Shown: positions 11,325-19,895 of the stretch, piece by piece
How positions within the stretch are numbered: the first letter of the stretch is position 1
How the letters are laid out: every line of letters begins with the position of its first letter
Assembly (NCBI RefSeq): GCF_006402735.1
Contig: NZ_CP017174.1
Span: 3,599,001 to 3,663,000, forward strand
Direction of reading: 5' to 3'
Length of the DNA: 64,000 nt
Source of the DNA: Myxococcus xanthus
GTDB lineage: Bacteria > Myxococcota > Myxococcia > Myxococcales > Myxococcaceae
The notes under the pieces: model-generated
Told to the model about the DNA's origin: nothing
The model's database searches: none
Seen by the model: the letters and a program-made list of their open reading frames with translations, nothing else
Translations under genes and position numbers: made by a program

Positions 11325-12803
11325 ATGCGCGCCTACCTTCTTACCTCCGCGCTGCTCCTCGTGTCCTGCAACGTCGGCACCGAGAGCAAGCCCCCTCCGT
11401 CCACCCGGCTCGTGTACCCGAGCGGTCTTGCCTTCTGGCGCCCCGAAGCGGGTCCGTCCACCAACGGATACCTCTACGTGGCGAGCGCCAACTTCGACAA
11501 GTGCTACGACTCGGGTTCAGTCGTCGCGCTGGATTTGGACGCCGTGGGGGTGCGGCCCTTCGGCACGGACTTCGACCCGGGGGAGTCGCTGCCCAACGAC
11601 GTCACGTCGCTTGGCATCGGCGCCCAGTCCTACGTGCAGATTCAAAGCTTCGCCGGGGAGATGGCCATGTGGAGCCCTCCGGGGCGGCCGCCGCGGCTGT
11701 TCGTCCCGTCGCGGGCGGAGGGCAGTCTGCTTCACGCCATCGACGTGGGCGATGACGGCCTCAGCCTGAGCTGCGTGCAGGGCGGCGCGCGCGACTGCCG
11801 CGTCAACGCGCTGTCGCTGCTGGATGTCCCAGGCGCCTCCAACGGATTGCCTTCGGCTCCGGGGCCGCTGGGTGTCAGCGTCGCCGGCAACGGCGAGGAC
11901 GCTCGCGTCTGGGTGACGCACACGGAACTGGCCGGGCCGCCGACGACCTTCACCGAAGCGGACCTGGCGGGCTACGTGCTTCACCTCCCCGCGGCGAACC
12001 CCACGCGCGACGCGCTGAACACCAGCGAGTTCGTGACGCTGGGGACCAATGACCGGCTCTCCGGCGTCGCGCACGCGACGGCCATTGGCAGCCGGTATGT
12101 GTACGCCTCGGGGCGCAACTCTTCCTCCACGCAGTTGGGGGCGCTGCCGGCGCGCTTCATCCTGCGGCTGGTGGACCGGACCGTCGCGGGCCGCGTGCTG
12201 GAGACCGACCTGGAGCTGTCGTACTCGGTGCGTGAGGCGCGCGGCGTGGCGGTGGTCCCGTCGGCCACGCGCGTGCCCGACCCGGCATCGCCCGAGCTCA
12301 CCATCGTGGACGAGCGCGTCTACCTGCTGGCGCGCGGTCCGGACACGTTGCTCATCCTGGACGTCCTGAACGCGGCGGGCACGGCGCCCGACGCGGGGAC
12401 GACCCCCAGCGTGCGCATCGTGTCGGCGCTGCCGGTGCCCGCGGGCGCCAGCGAACTGGAAGTCATTCCTCGCGGCCCTGGCCGCGGCAACCTGGTGGCG
12501 GTGACGGGCAGCGGCGACGAAGCCGTGGCCATCTTCGACGAAGAAGTAGGGCAGCTCGTCGCCCAGGTGCAGGTGGGCGACAACGACCCGAACCAGCCCA
12601 GCCAGCCCTTTGGCCTGGCCGCGGACGTCCGCGGCAACAGCGCTCGCATCTTCACCAGCACCTTTGGTGACGGCCGCGTGGCCATCATCGACATTCCCGA
12701 CCTCGACCGGCCGCAGAACGCCCGGTTGGTGGCGCGGCTCGGCGCCCGGCAGGGAAGAGACCCGCGCCAGGGCACCAGCCTGTGCCAGGAGACCTCCCCG
12801 TGA
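11325..12803 (+). CDS. Lipoprotein, probable beta-propeller, first gene of Kil/Tad locus
   Basis: 492 residues with a short lipoprotein signal ending in LLLVSC (lipidated Cys15). The body repeats beta-rich segments of the kind YLYVASANFD, VVALDLD and VAIIDIPDL, typical of WD40-like propellers with surface or periplasmic roles. No catalytic motif is seen. Its stop overlaps the next gene's GTG by 4 nt, so the two lipoproteins are coupled. By position it corresponds to the first gene of Kil cluster 1 of M. xanthus (memory of gene order). A role as an outer-membrane or periplasmic accessory of the Tad-like machine is inferred. The start is set by the signal peptide; upstream in-frame codons overlap glyS. 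Confidence 0.85.
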   Translation: MRAYLLTSALLLVSCNVGTESKPPPSTRLVYPSGLAFWRPEAGPSTNGYLYVASANFDKCYDSGSVVALDLDAVGVRPFGTDFDPGESLPNDVTSLGIGAQSYVQIQSFAGEMAMWSPPGRPPRLFVPSRAEGSLLHAIDVGDDGLSLSCVQGGARDCRVNALSLLDVPGASNGLPSAPGPLGVSVAGNGEDARVWVTHTELAGPPTTFTEADLAGYVLHLPAANPTRDALNTSEFVTLGTNDRLSGVAHATAIGSRYVYASGRNSSSTQLGALPARFILRLVDRTVAGRVLETDLELSYSVREARGVAVVPSATRVPDPASPELTIVDERVYLLARGPDTLLILDVLNAAGTAPDAGTTPSVRIVSALPVPAGASELEVIPRGPGRGNLVAVTGSGDEAVAIFDEEVGQLVAQVQVGDNDPNQPSQPFGLAADVRGNSARIFTSTFGDGRVAIIDIPDLDRPQNARLVARLGARQGRDPRQGTSLCQETSP

Positions 12804-14866
12804 AGCGCGGTACCCTTGCTCTGCTCCTCGTGAGCGCCGGCCTGACCGGCAGTTGCTCCTCGACTGACGTGACGACGGGCTTCGCTGGCCTGTCCGGCAC
12901 CTTCGACGTGACGCTGGCCAACAACTTCGTCTTCGTCACGTCGTCGGACCGGGACGAATTGCGCGTGCTCGACCTGGCGTCGAACCCCCGCACCTTCGTG
13001 CCCGCGCCCAACCCACTGGAGGCGCTGTCCATCCCCGTGCTGGACCGGCCGGACGCGCTCACGCGCGACGTGGCGTACAACGCGGAAGGTAACGACGTCC
13101 CGGGGCCGTACATCTACGCGCGCAGCTCGGGTTCGTCGGAGGTTTCGGTGGTGGCGTCGGCGCGCGACCAGCTCCGGCAGGTCGCCCGGCTCCAGGCGGC
13201 GAGCATCGTCACGGCCTTCGCGGCGCGCTCGCCCGCCGAGGGCAGTGGCGGACCCAGCACGCTGTACTACGCCATCCAGGATCCCGACGGCATCTTCAGC
13301 GCGGACACCGGCGGTGCCCGGGTGATGCGGCAGGAACTCCCGGGGCCAGACGCACTGCAGGCCGCGGAGCCCGCGGCGATTCCTGAACCGGTGACGGTGT
13401 TCTGTCTCCAGCCCGGTGAGTCCATCCTGGCCATGACGATGCTGGCCGGCCAGGGCCAGTTCGCGGTGGCCACGCGGCAGGCGTCGGGCCGGTCGGGCCG
13501 CACGCTGCTCGTCACCGATTTGGGGCCGGTCGCGGACTGCCTTCAGCCTTCCGCGCCCACCCATGATTTGTCCGAGGGCTTCGGCAACGTGCCGGTGCGG
13601 CTCCTGGTGAGCCACCCCCGGATCGTCATCCCCAACGTCGAGGCCATCAACGCGGGCCGCTACATCTTCGGCATCCGTGACGAGGCCTCTTGCTCCGCCG
13701 CGCGCGAGTGTTCCGGAGTGCTCGCGGTGGACACCGAGTCATCCCCCCCCGGGCAGACGGCGCGGGACCTCAGCGGTGCGCCGATGCTGCCCATCTTCCC
13801 CGCGGGCGGCTTGCCGACGGGACTGGCCCTGGTTCCGGACGCGCCGCTTCGCATCGTGCTCGACGATGGCTCGACGCCCCCCCTCACGGTGCCGCTCCTG
13901 GGCGTCATGCCGTCCTCCAACGGCTACATCTCGTTGTTCTCCGCGAGCGACCTGCGCCAGTTCGACCTGTCGGGGGCGAGCGCACGCTCCTCGGTGGCGC
14001 TGCTGGACAGCAACGAGCAGCCGGTCGTCATCGAGACGGCGGACCTGGTGACGGTGACCCAGGACCAGACGCTCCAGTCGACGGTGCTCTACGAGGGCTC
14101 CGTTCCGAACGGCTTCTACCGGATCATCTACCAGGGCGCGTTGCCTGGGCTGAGCGGCCTGCCTCGGGACCTCTCCACCCCGCGGCTCTTCGAGGCCGAG
14201 GCCAGTGCGGCCGCTTCGGCGCGGGCCGGGGACATCATCGTCCTGGAGGGCCCGGATGTCCTGTGCGCCGTCGACCTGCCCATCGCGTCGGTGGAGCCCG
14301 TTGCGGGGACCACCCGGGTGCGCTTCGCCATCGCGGACTCGCAGGAGATTCCGACGGACTGTGCCAGCCTGACGCGTTTCACCGTCCGTGTGGGTGGAGA
14401 CCAGCCCTTCGTCCTCTTCAACGAGGCGGGCACCTTCCTGTCCCGCGATGTGACGGGGGCTTCGAGCTACAGCATCCCCACGGAGTACTTCTTCCACGCC
14501 GACACCTTCTACTTCGACGACGACTCCAACCCTCAAACGCCGCCAGTGCCGAACCTGTCCAAGTTCCCCCAGCCGCCGCCGCCGCTGCGCATCCGGGTGG
14601 CGGCCGTGGGCCGCGAGGTGCGTCGGGGAGACCGCTACGCGGTGACAGTGATTTCCGGCATCCGCAACTACATCTTCACCCCGGACTCCACGGCGGGGAC
14701 GGGGCTGGCCTTCTACACGCTGCCAGGGCCTGTGGTGGCCGCCCAGGACCGCAGCGCGAAGATGGCTTACATCGCCTACCCCTCGGCGGATGGCATCCTC
14801 CAGGTCGGCTTCGAGGGGCTCACCGACAACCGGGCACAGTCATTGGCACTGGTTCCCTTCGAGTAA
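12800..14866 (+). CDS. Large lipoprotein, second gene of Kil/Tad locus
   Basis: 688 residues starting at GTG 12800, which overlaps the previous stop (GTGA) and has AGGAGA 7 nt upstream. The signal VKRGTLALLLVSAGLTGSC predicts lipidation at Cys19. The first half has propeller-like strands similar to its neighbour (FVFVTSSDRDELRVLDL). The second half is beta-rich without a recognised family. It is probably anchored in the outer membrane facing the periplasm or exterior and works with the preceding lipoprotein. No enzymatic motif is visible. A GTG 18 nt upstream is possible but would spoil the signal peptide. Confidence 0.85.
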   Translation: MKRGTLALLLVSAGLTGSCSSTDVTTGFAGLSGTFDVTLANNFVFVTSSDRDELRVLDLASNPRTFVPAPNPLEALSIPVLDRPDALTRDVAYNAEGNDVPGPYIYARSSGSSEVSVVASARDQLRQVARLQAASIVTAFAARSPAEGSGGPSTLYYAIQDPDGIFSADTGGARVMRQELPGPDALQAAEPAAIPEPVTVFCLQPGESILAMTMLAGQGQFAVATRQASGRSGRTLLVTDLGPVADCLQPSAPTHDLSEGFGNVPVRLLVSHPRIVIPNVEAINAGRYIFGIRDEASCSAARECSGVLAVDTESSPPGQTARDLSGAPMLPIFPAGGLPTGLALVPDAPLRIVLDDGSTPPLTVPLLGVMPSSNGYISLFSASDLRQFDLSGASARSSVALLDSNEQPVVIETADLVTVTQDQTLQSTVLYEGSVPNGFYRIIYQGALPGLSGLPRDLSTPRLFEAEASAAASARAGDIIVLEGPDVLCAVDLPIASVEPVAGTTRVRFAIADSQEIPTDCASLTRFTVRVGGDQPFVLFNEAGTFLSRDVTGASSYSIPTEYFFHADTFYFDDDSNPQTPPVPNLSKFPQPPPPLRIRVAAVGREVRRGDRYAVTVISGIRNYIFTPDSTAGTGLAFYTLPGPVVAAQDRSAKMAYIAYPSADGILQVGFEGLTDNRAQSLALVPFE

Positions 14867-14929
14867 CTGGGCGGGAGTGGAGGCCTCTGCTATCGTCCGG
14901 GGCTTCCTGGTTCACGCGAGTCAAGACCG

Positions 14930-15808
14930 ATGATCGATCAGAACTCCCGTCCTGCCCGCAAGGTTGGCATCGCCGACCACCTGTGGGAGGCGTTCGAAGA
15001 CATGGCCCAGCAGATGGGCTCGGATCGCGATGCCCTGATCAACCAGGCGCTCTTCATGTTCGCGCGCCTGAACGGCTTCCTCGAGGTGAAGTCCCGCTCC
15101 GAGGCCGCCGTGGCACCCGTGGCCGCAGCCGCCGCTGCGCCGGTGAAGCCCGTTCAGGCCGCAGCCGCCGCGCCGCCGCGTCCGTCCGCGCCTCCGGTGC
15201 TGGCGCCCGCGCCCCGTCCGGAGCCCACGCCCGCGCCCGCGCGTCCTCCCGTGCGCGCCACGCCGGAAGAGCGGGCCTCCGCCAATGGCCTGGACAATGA
15301 CCCGGTGCGCCGCGAGGTGGCCGAGCGCGTCCTGGAGACCGCCGCGGAGCTGGAGCGCCTCATCAAGGGCAAGAACAGCGAGCCGCCCCCGCCCGCCGAC
15401 GACATGGTGGAGGAGGACGAGGAGCCGCTGCCCGAGGCCGAGGATCCGGGCCTCATGGACGAGGAGCCGCCCCCCGATGATGTCGAGGAAGAGCCCGCCG
15501 ACGACCTCGCCGAGGAGGAGGAGGAGTCCGGCGCGCTGTACCTGGTGACCGAGTCCGGTGATCAGGAGCAGATCGTCAAGGAGCGCTTCGTCATCGGCCG
15601 TGGCAAGCACTGCGACTTCGTCATCAATTCCGGCAAGGTCTCCCGTGAGCACGCTGTCATCGTCCACGAGGGCGACGACTGGATCATCGAAGACCTGGGC
15701 TCGTCCAACGGCACCTGGTTCAACAAGCAGCGCATCAAGCGCCGCAAGATTGAAGACGGGGACGAGTATTTCATCTGCAGCGAGAAAATCCGTCTCTTGG
15801 TCCGATAA
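14930..15808 (+). CDS. FHA-domain protein with N-terminal ribbon-helix-helix-like region, Kil/Tad locus
   Basis: 292 residues, no membrane segment. Residues ~10-52 resemble a ribbon-helix-helix or oligomerisation module (KVGIADHLWEAFEDMAQ). Residues ~55-110 are Ala/Pro-rich and ~150-200 are strongly acidic. Residues ~205-292 are a complete FHA domain with IGRGKHCDF, VSREH and SSNGTW, so the phosphothreonine-binding residues (Arg, Ser, Asn) are present. It is a cytoplasmic adaptor expected to recognise a kinase substrate. It precedes the prepilin peptidase by 110 bp, which contains a strong hairpin. Confidence 0.9.
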   Translation: MIDQNSRPARKVGIADHLWEAFEDMAQQMGSDRDALINQALFMFARLNGFLEVKSRSEAAVAPVAAAAAAPVKPVQAAAAAPPRPSAPPVLAPAPRPEPTPAPARPPVRATPEERASANGLDNDPVRREVAERVLETAAELERLIKGKNSEPPPPADDMVEEDEEPLPEAEDPGLMDEEPPPDDVEEEPADDLAEEEEESGALYLVTESGDQEQIVKERFVIGRGKHCDFVINSGKVSREHAVIVHEGDDWIIEDLGSSNGTWFNKQRIKRRKIEDGDEYFICSEKIRLLVR

Positions 15809-15821
15809 TGAGGTGACCCAG

Positions 15822-15838
15822 GCCCCGTCCCGCGGGGC
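15822..15838 (+). other. Small GC hairpin after the FHA gene
   Basis: GCCCCG (15822-15827) pairs with CGGGGC (15833-15838) around a 5-nt loop, followed by a moderately T-rich stretch (TTCTGGTTGTT). It could be a weak terminator or attenuator within the locus. Confidence 0.35.
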
Positions 15839-15866
15839 TTCTGGTTGTTCGCCAATTGACGGGCTC

Positions 15867-15897
15867 CAGGCGTCCCTGGTTTGATACCGGACGCCTG
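15867..15897 (+). promoter_or_regulatory. Strong hairpin 21 nt upstream of the prepilin peptidase gene
   Basis: CAGGCGTCC (15867-15875) and GGACGCCTG (15889-15897) are exact complements with a 13-nt loop that itself contains GGT/ACC, extending the stem after a bulge. Its place directly before the kilA ribosome site suggests control of kilA translation or RNA processing in the operon. Confidence 0.5.
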
Positions 15898-15918
15898 CCA
15901 CGAAGAGGACAGGCGCTG

Positions 15919-16455
15919 ATGACGCCTGTTCAAATCGCGTTGTGGACGGTTCTTGGAGTGGCCCTCGTGATCTCCGTGGTGACGGATGTGCTTCGCCGCG
16001 AGATCCTCGACGCGGTCACCTACCCGCTGATGGCGGTGGGCCTGGGCGTGCGCTTGGCCACCGAAGGGGTGGGGGACCTGGAGCATGGGCTCATCAGTGG
16101 TGTGGTATCGGGGGTAGGGCTCGCGTTGATGCTGCTGCCAGCGGCGCTTCGCGGGCGGATGGGGTGGGGCGACGTGAAGTTGATGGGCGGGGTCGGAGCC
16201 GTGCTGGGCTTCCCGGCGGTGCTCGCGGCCGCGGCCTTCATCTCACTGGTGGGCGCGCTTCAAGCGGTGGTGACACTGCTCTGGCAAGGCGCGGTTTGGG
16301 ACACGCTGGCGGCAGTGGTGCGCCGGTGGGCGGTGCGGGTGCGTTTGGCCAGCGCGGACGCGCAGCCGGCGCCCCAGCGCCACATTCCCTATGGAGTGGC
16401 CATCGCGCTCGGCACCGTCTGGGCGCTGTGGTGGCAGCACGGAACGTTGGGTTAG
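15919..16455 (+). CDS. kilA: Prepilin peptidase of Tad/Kil system (CpaA-like, A24 family)
   Basis: 178 residues, an integral inner-membrane aspartyl protease that cleaves the leader of Flp/Tad-type prepilins. The two catalytic aspartates are visible: Asp23 (VTDVLRREILD) and Asp85 in GWGDVKL, the variant of the GxGD motif. About six hydrophobic segments are present. It lacks the N-methylation zinc domain of PilD, as usual for CpaA. No pilin gene lies in the window, so its substrates must be encoded elsewhere. The start at 15919 has AGGAC upstream. The symbol follows the published Kil naming by Cpa homology, from memory. Confidence 0.9.
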   Translation: MTPVQIALWTVLGVALVISVVTDVLRREILDAVTYPLMAVGLGVRLATEGVGDLEHGLISGVVSGVGLALMLLPAALRGRMGWGDVKLMGGVGAVLGFPAVLAAAAFISLVGALQAVVTLLWQGAVWDTLAAVVRRWAVRVRLASADAQPAPQRHIPYGVAIALGTVWALWWQHGTLG

Positions 16456-16485
16456 CTCGGACTTCTGGAAGAGGGGACACGGACG

Positions 16486-17934
16486 ATGTTCACACGCATC
16501 ACGCATGCCGCGGCGCTAGGCGCCCTCATCGCACTGGTGGCGGGCGGCAGCGCCCTGGCGCAGGATGGCACCACCGTCAGCCTCGGCGTGGGTTCCCAGA
16601 AGGTGATCACCATCCCTGGCCTCAGCCGCGTGGCGCTCGGTGATCCGAGCGTCGCCGAGGTGAAGACGCTCGGCTCCGGCCAGCTGCTCATCACTGGTCA
16701 GGCTGAAGGCAAGACGACGCTGCTCGTCTGGAAGTCCTCGGGCCAGCGCGTCAGCTACCTGGTGGCGGTGCGCAAGCAGGACCCCAACGAGGTCATCTCC
16801 GAAATCAAGCGCCTGCTGGGTGAGATTGAAGGCGTCTCCGTCCGCATGGTGGGTGATCGCATCTACCTGGACGGTCAGGCCTACACCACGCAGGACGCCG
16901 ACCGCATCGAGCAGGTGGTGGGCCTCTACCCGAACGTGAAGTCGTTCGTGAAGATTGCCCCCAACGCCAAGAAGCTGGTGGCCCAGAACCTCAACGCGGC
17001 CTTCCAGAAGGCGGGCCTGAAGAACGTCCAGGCCAACGTGGTGGGCGCCACCATCTTCCTGGAGGGCTCCGTGGAGAGCCAGCAGGACCTCCAGAAGGCG
17101 GAGCTCATCACCAAGGCCATCGGTGAGAAGGTGGAGAACCTCCTCGTCGTCGGCATCAAGCGGATGATCCTCTCCGAGGTCCAGTTCGTCGAAATCCGCC
17201 GCAACAGCCGTGACCGCTACGGCATCCGCTACCCGACGGACATCACCGGTACCGCGACGGCCATCGCCAGCATCTCCCAGGAGCTCTTCCCGGGCACCTT
17301 CGGCTCGGGCGTGTCCACGCTCACCCTCAACGCGGGCGCGGACTTCTCCTTCGGCTTCCAGGGCAACGACGGTTACGGCCGCCTGCTCGCGCAGCCCAAG
17401 CTGGTGTGCGCCAGCGGTGAGAAGGCGGAGTTCCTCGCCGGTGGCGAGGTTCCCATCCCGCTCATCACGAACAACCAGTTCACGGTGGAGTTCAAGAAGT
17501 ACGGCGTCATCCTGAACCTGCGCCCCACCGCGGACCGCAACGGCAACATCCAGACGGAGATCGAGGCGGAGGCCTCCGAAATCGACACCTCCGTGGCGGT
17601 GTCCTTCGGTGGTTCGTCCTCCATCCCTGGCTTCCGGACCCGCAAGGTGAAGACGAACGTCACCGTGCGCCATGGTGAGACCATCGTCCTGTCCGGCGTG
17701 TTCAGCCACGACGAGCAGAAGTCCGTGTCGAAGCTCCCCGGCCTGGGTCACATCCCGATTATCGGTGAGCTCTTCAAGAGCCGCGGTTTCGACTCCACCA
17801 AGCGCGAGCTGGTCATCTTCGTCACCCCGCGCATCGTCAACCCGGACTCGGACAAGGTCCGCACCATCATCGAGGACGTGAAGAGCCGCTACAAGCAGGC
17901 CCGGTCCGAGGTGAACTTCAACATCTTCGACTGA
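16486..17934 (+). CDS. kilC: Secretin of Tad/Kil system (CpaC/RcpA-like)
   Basis: 482 residues with a Sec signal peptide (cleavage after GSALA, residue 25). An N-terminal pilus/BON-like part (SLGVGSQKVITIPGL, VALGDPSVAEVK) is followed by a conserved secretin domain: VPIPLITNN, the Gly-rich SFGGSSSIPGFRTRK and VRHGETIVLSG, with LPGLGHIPIIGELF near the end. It should form the outer-membrane channel of the Tad-like apparatus. In M. xanthus this system is needed for contact-dependent killing of prey (established, from memory). Codon use matches its neighbours and the operon runs from kilA with a 30-bp gap. Confidence 0.95.
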   Translation: MFTRITHAAALGALIALVAGGSALAQDGTTVSLGVGSQKVITIPGLSRVALGDPSVAEVKTLGSGQLLITGQAEGKTTLLVWKSSGQRVSYLVAVRKQDPNEVISEIKRLLGEIEGVSVRMVGDRIYLDGQAYTTQDADRIEQVVGLYPNVKSFVKIAPNAKKLVAQNLNAAFQKAGLKNVQANVVGATIFLEGSVESQQDLQKAELITKAIGEKVENLLVVGIKRMILSEVQFVEIRRNSRDRYGIRYPTDITGTATAIASISQELFPGTFGSGVSTLTLNAGADFSFGFQGNDGYGRLLAQPKLVCASGEKAEFLAGGEVPIPLITNNQFTVEFKKYGVILNLRPTADRNGNIQTEIEAEASEIDTSVAVSFGGSSSIPGFRTRKVKTNVTVRHGETIVLSGVFSHDEQKSVSKLPGLGHIPIIGELFKSRGFDSTKRELVIFVTPRIVNPDSDKVRTIIEDVKSRYKQARSEVNFNIFD

Positions 17935-17982
17935 GGCGGGCGCCCCGGGCGCCGCCTGAGACGGGCCTTTGGGGCCCACGGC

Positions 17983-18024
17983 ACGGGCCGGCTTCTTCCC
18001 TTTCGGGGGCGGTTGCCGGCCCGT
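17983..18024 (+). promoter_or_regulatory. 10-bp inverted repeat between kilC and kilF
   Basis: ACGGGCCGGC (17983-17992) and GCCGGCCCGT (18015-18024) are exact complements with a 22-nt loop, flanked by further GGC/GCC pairing. There is no T tract, so it is not a classical terminator; it could cap the kilC transcript or stall polymerase. Confidence 0.4.
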
Positions 18025-18061
18025 CGCCTTGCGGGCAAGCATGCAACCCGGTTCTCACGCT

Positions 18062-18089
18062 TTGAGGACGAAGGGGGGCTTGCTAGCAT
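18062..18089 (+). promoter_or_regulatory. Candidate internal promoter before kilF
   Basis: TTGAGG (18062-18067), 16-nt spacer, TAGCAT (18084-18089), 8 nt before the kilF ATG. The spacing suggests a near-leaderless transcript and independent expression of the ATPase and the following FHA protein. Confidence 0.35.
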
Positions 18090-18097
18090 CCGTCCCC

Positions 18098-19888
18098 ATG
18101 TTTCTCATCACCCTCGCGGAAAAGGGCGGCGGGACCGAGCAGCGCGAGTATCACAAGAATGAAGTCACCATCGGCCGTCTGCCGGGCAATGACATCATCC
18201 TCGCGAAGGGCAACGTCTCCAAGTACCACTCGCGAATCGTTGCCAAGGACGGGAAGTTCATCATCGTGGACATGAAGTCCACGAATGGCACGTTCGTGAA
18301 CGGCAAGAAGATTGCCGCGCCCCAGGTTCTCAAGCCGACCGACCAGGTCTACATCGGCGACTACATTCTCAACGTCGAGGCGCTCGAGGACGAGGGCCCG
18401 GTGATGACCCGCGCGGGTCAGCCCGAAGAGGAGTACGACGACGAGCAGGGCGAGGAGCCCTACGAGGACGAGGAAGGGGCTTACGAAGAAGACGAGCCCT
18501 ACGAGGAGGAGGAAGAAGAAGAAGCGCCGCCTCCCGCGCCCGCACCCAAGGGCATGCCGGCGTCGCTGGCGTCCGCCCTGGCGAAGAACAAGCGCAAGGT
18601 GGATCCGCGTCAGGAGCGCTACACCCGGCTCCAGAAGGAAATCCATGACCGGCTCATCGAGTACCTCGATCTGCGCCGCATGGACATGGACCGGCTCGGC
18701 GACGATGAGCTGTGGCGCCGCACCGAGAAGGCCATCCGCGACATCATCGACCAGATGGAAGCGGACGGAGAGCTTCCGGAGGACGTGGACCGCGAGGAGC
18801 TGCTCACTGACGTCATCAACGAGGCGCTGGGGCTCGGGCCCCTCGAGGCGTTCCTCGCGTCGGATGACATCAGCGAGATCATGGTGAACCACGCCAACCA
18901 GATCTACATCGAGCGCAAGGGCAAGCTGACCCTGTCGGAGAAGACGTTCTCCTCCAACCAGGCGGTGCTCGGCGTCATCGAGCGCATCGTGGCGCCCATC
19001 GGCCGCCGCATCGACGAGTCCAGCCCGCTGGTGGACGCGCGCCTCAAGGACGGCAGCCGCGTCAACGCCATCATCCCTCCGCTGGCGCTGAAGGGGCCCT
19101 GCATCACCATCCGCAAGTTCAAGAAGGACTCGCTGAAGATCGCGGACCTCATCAAGTACAAGACCGTCACGGCGCAGATGGCCGAGTTCCTGGAGATGTG
19201 CGTCAAGGCCCGGCGCAACATCGTCATCTCCGGCGGCACCGGTTCCGGGAAGACGACGACGCTGAACATCATCAGCTCCTTCATCCCGGAGGGTGAGCGC
19301 ATCATCACCGTGGAGGACGCCGCCGAGCTGCAGCTGCCGCAGGACCACTGGGTGCAACTGGAGAGCCGGCCGCCCAACCTGGAAGGCAAGGGCGCCATCA
19401 CCATCCGCGAGCTGGTGAAGAACTGCCTGCGCATGCGGCCCGACCGCATCGTCGTGGGTGAGTGCCGCTCCGGTGAGACGCTGGACATGCTCCAGGCCAT
19501 GAACACCGGCCACGACGGTTCGCTCACCACGCTCCATGCGAATACGCCGCGAGACGCCATCGCCCGCTTGGAGACGATGGTGCTCATGTCCGGCATGGAC
19601 CTGCCGGTGAAGGCCATCCGTGAGCAGATCGCCAGCGCGGTGCACATGATCGTGCAGCAGACGCGCTTCTCCGACGGCACGCGGAAGATCTGCTACATCA
19701 CCGAGGTGTCCGGCATGGAGGTCGACATCGTGACCCTCCAGGACATCTTCTATTTCAAACAGGATGGCTTCACGGAGGACCACAAGGTCCGTGGCCGCTA
19801 CGTCGCCTCCGGCTTCGTGCCGAAGTTCTACGACGAGCTGCAGCGTAAGGGCATCCCCGTCAACATGAGCATCTTCCGCGAGGACTGA
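18098..19888 (+). CDS. kilF: FHA-fused Tad/Kil secretion ATPase (CpaF-like)
   Basis: 596 residues, longer than ordinary CpaF (~450) because an FHA domain is fused in front. FHA covers 1-95 (IGRLPGNDI, Ser41 in SKYHSR, STNGTFVNG). Residues ~108-143 are almost purely Glu/Asp/Tyr. The type II/IV secretion ATPase follows: Walker A GGTGSGKTT (379-387), Walker B-like DRIVVGECRSGE (449-460), His box GHDGSLTTLHAN (471-482). It is the hexameric cytoplasmic motor of the Tad-like machine. The intact FHA Arg, Ser and Asn suggest direct phospho-dependent docking to the motor. The start is the ATG at 18098; no ribosome site is evident. Confidence 0.95.
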   Translation: MFLITLAEKGGGTEQREYHKNEVTIGRLPGNDIILAKGNVSKYHSRIVAKDGKFIIVDMKSTNGTFVNGKKIAAPQVLKPTDQVYIGDYILNVEALEDEGPVMTRAGQPEEEYDDEQGEEPYEDEEGAYEEDEPYEEEEEEEAPPPAPAPKGMPASLASALAKNKRKVDPRQERYTRLQKEIHDRLIEYLDLRRMDMDRLGDDELWRRTEKAIRDIIDQMEADGELPEDVDREELLTDVINEALGLGPLEAFLASDDISEIMVNHANQIYIERKGKLTLSEKTFSSNQAVLGVIERIVAPIGRRIDESSPLVDARLKDGSRVNAIIPPLALKGPCITIRKFKKDSLKIADLIKYKTVTAQMAEFLEMCVKARRNIVISGGTGSGKTTTLNIISSFIPEGERIITVEDAAELQLPQDHWVQLESRPPNLEGKGAITIRELVKNCLRMRPDRIVVGECRSGETLDMLQAMNTGHDGSLTTLHANTPRDAIARLETMVLMSGMDLPVKAIREQIASAVHMIVQQTRFSDGTRKICYITEVSGMEVDIVTLQDIFYFKQDGFTEDHKVRGRYVASGFVPKFYDELQRKGIPVNMSIFRED

Positions 19889-19895
19889 CGCGCCC

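Noticed and set aside
17935..18097. An RNA gene in the kilC-kilF gap
   Set aside because: The GC-rich stems are strong, but no terminator, conserved RNA family pattern or separate promoter for a small RNA is evident.
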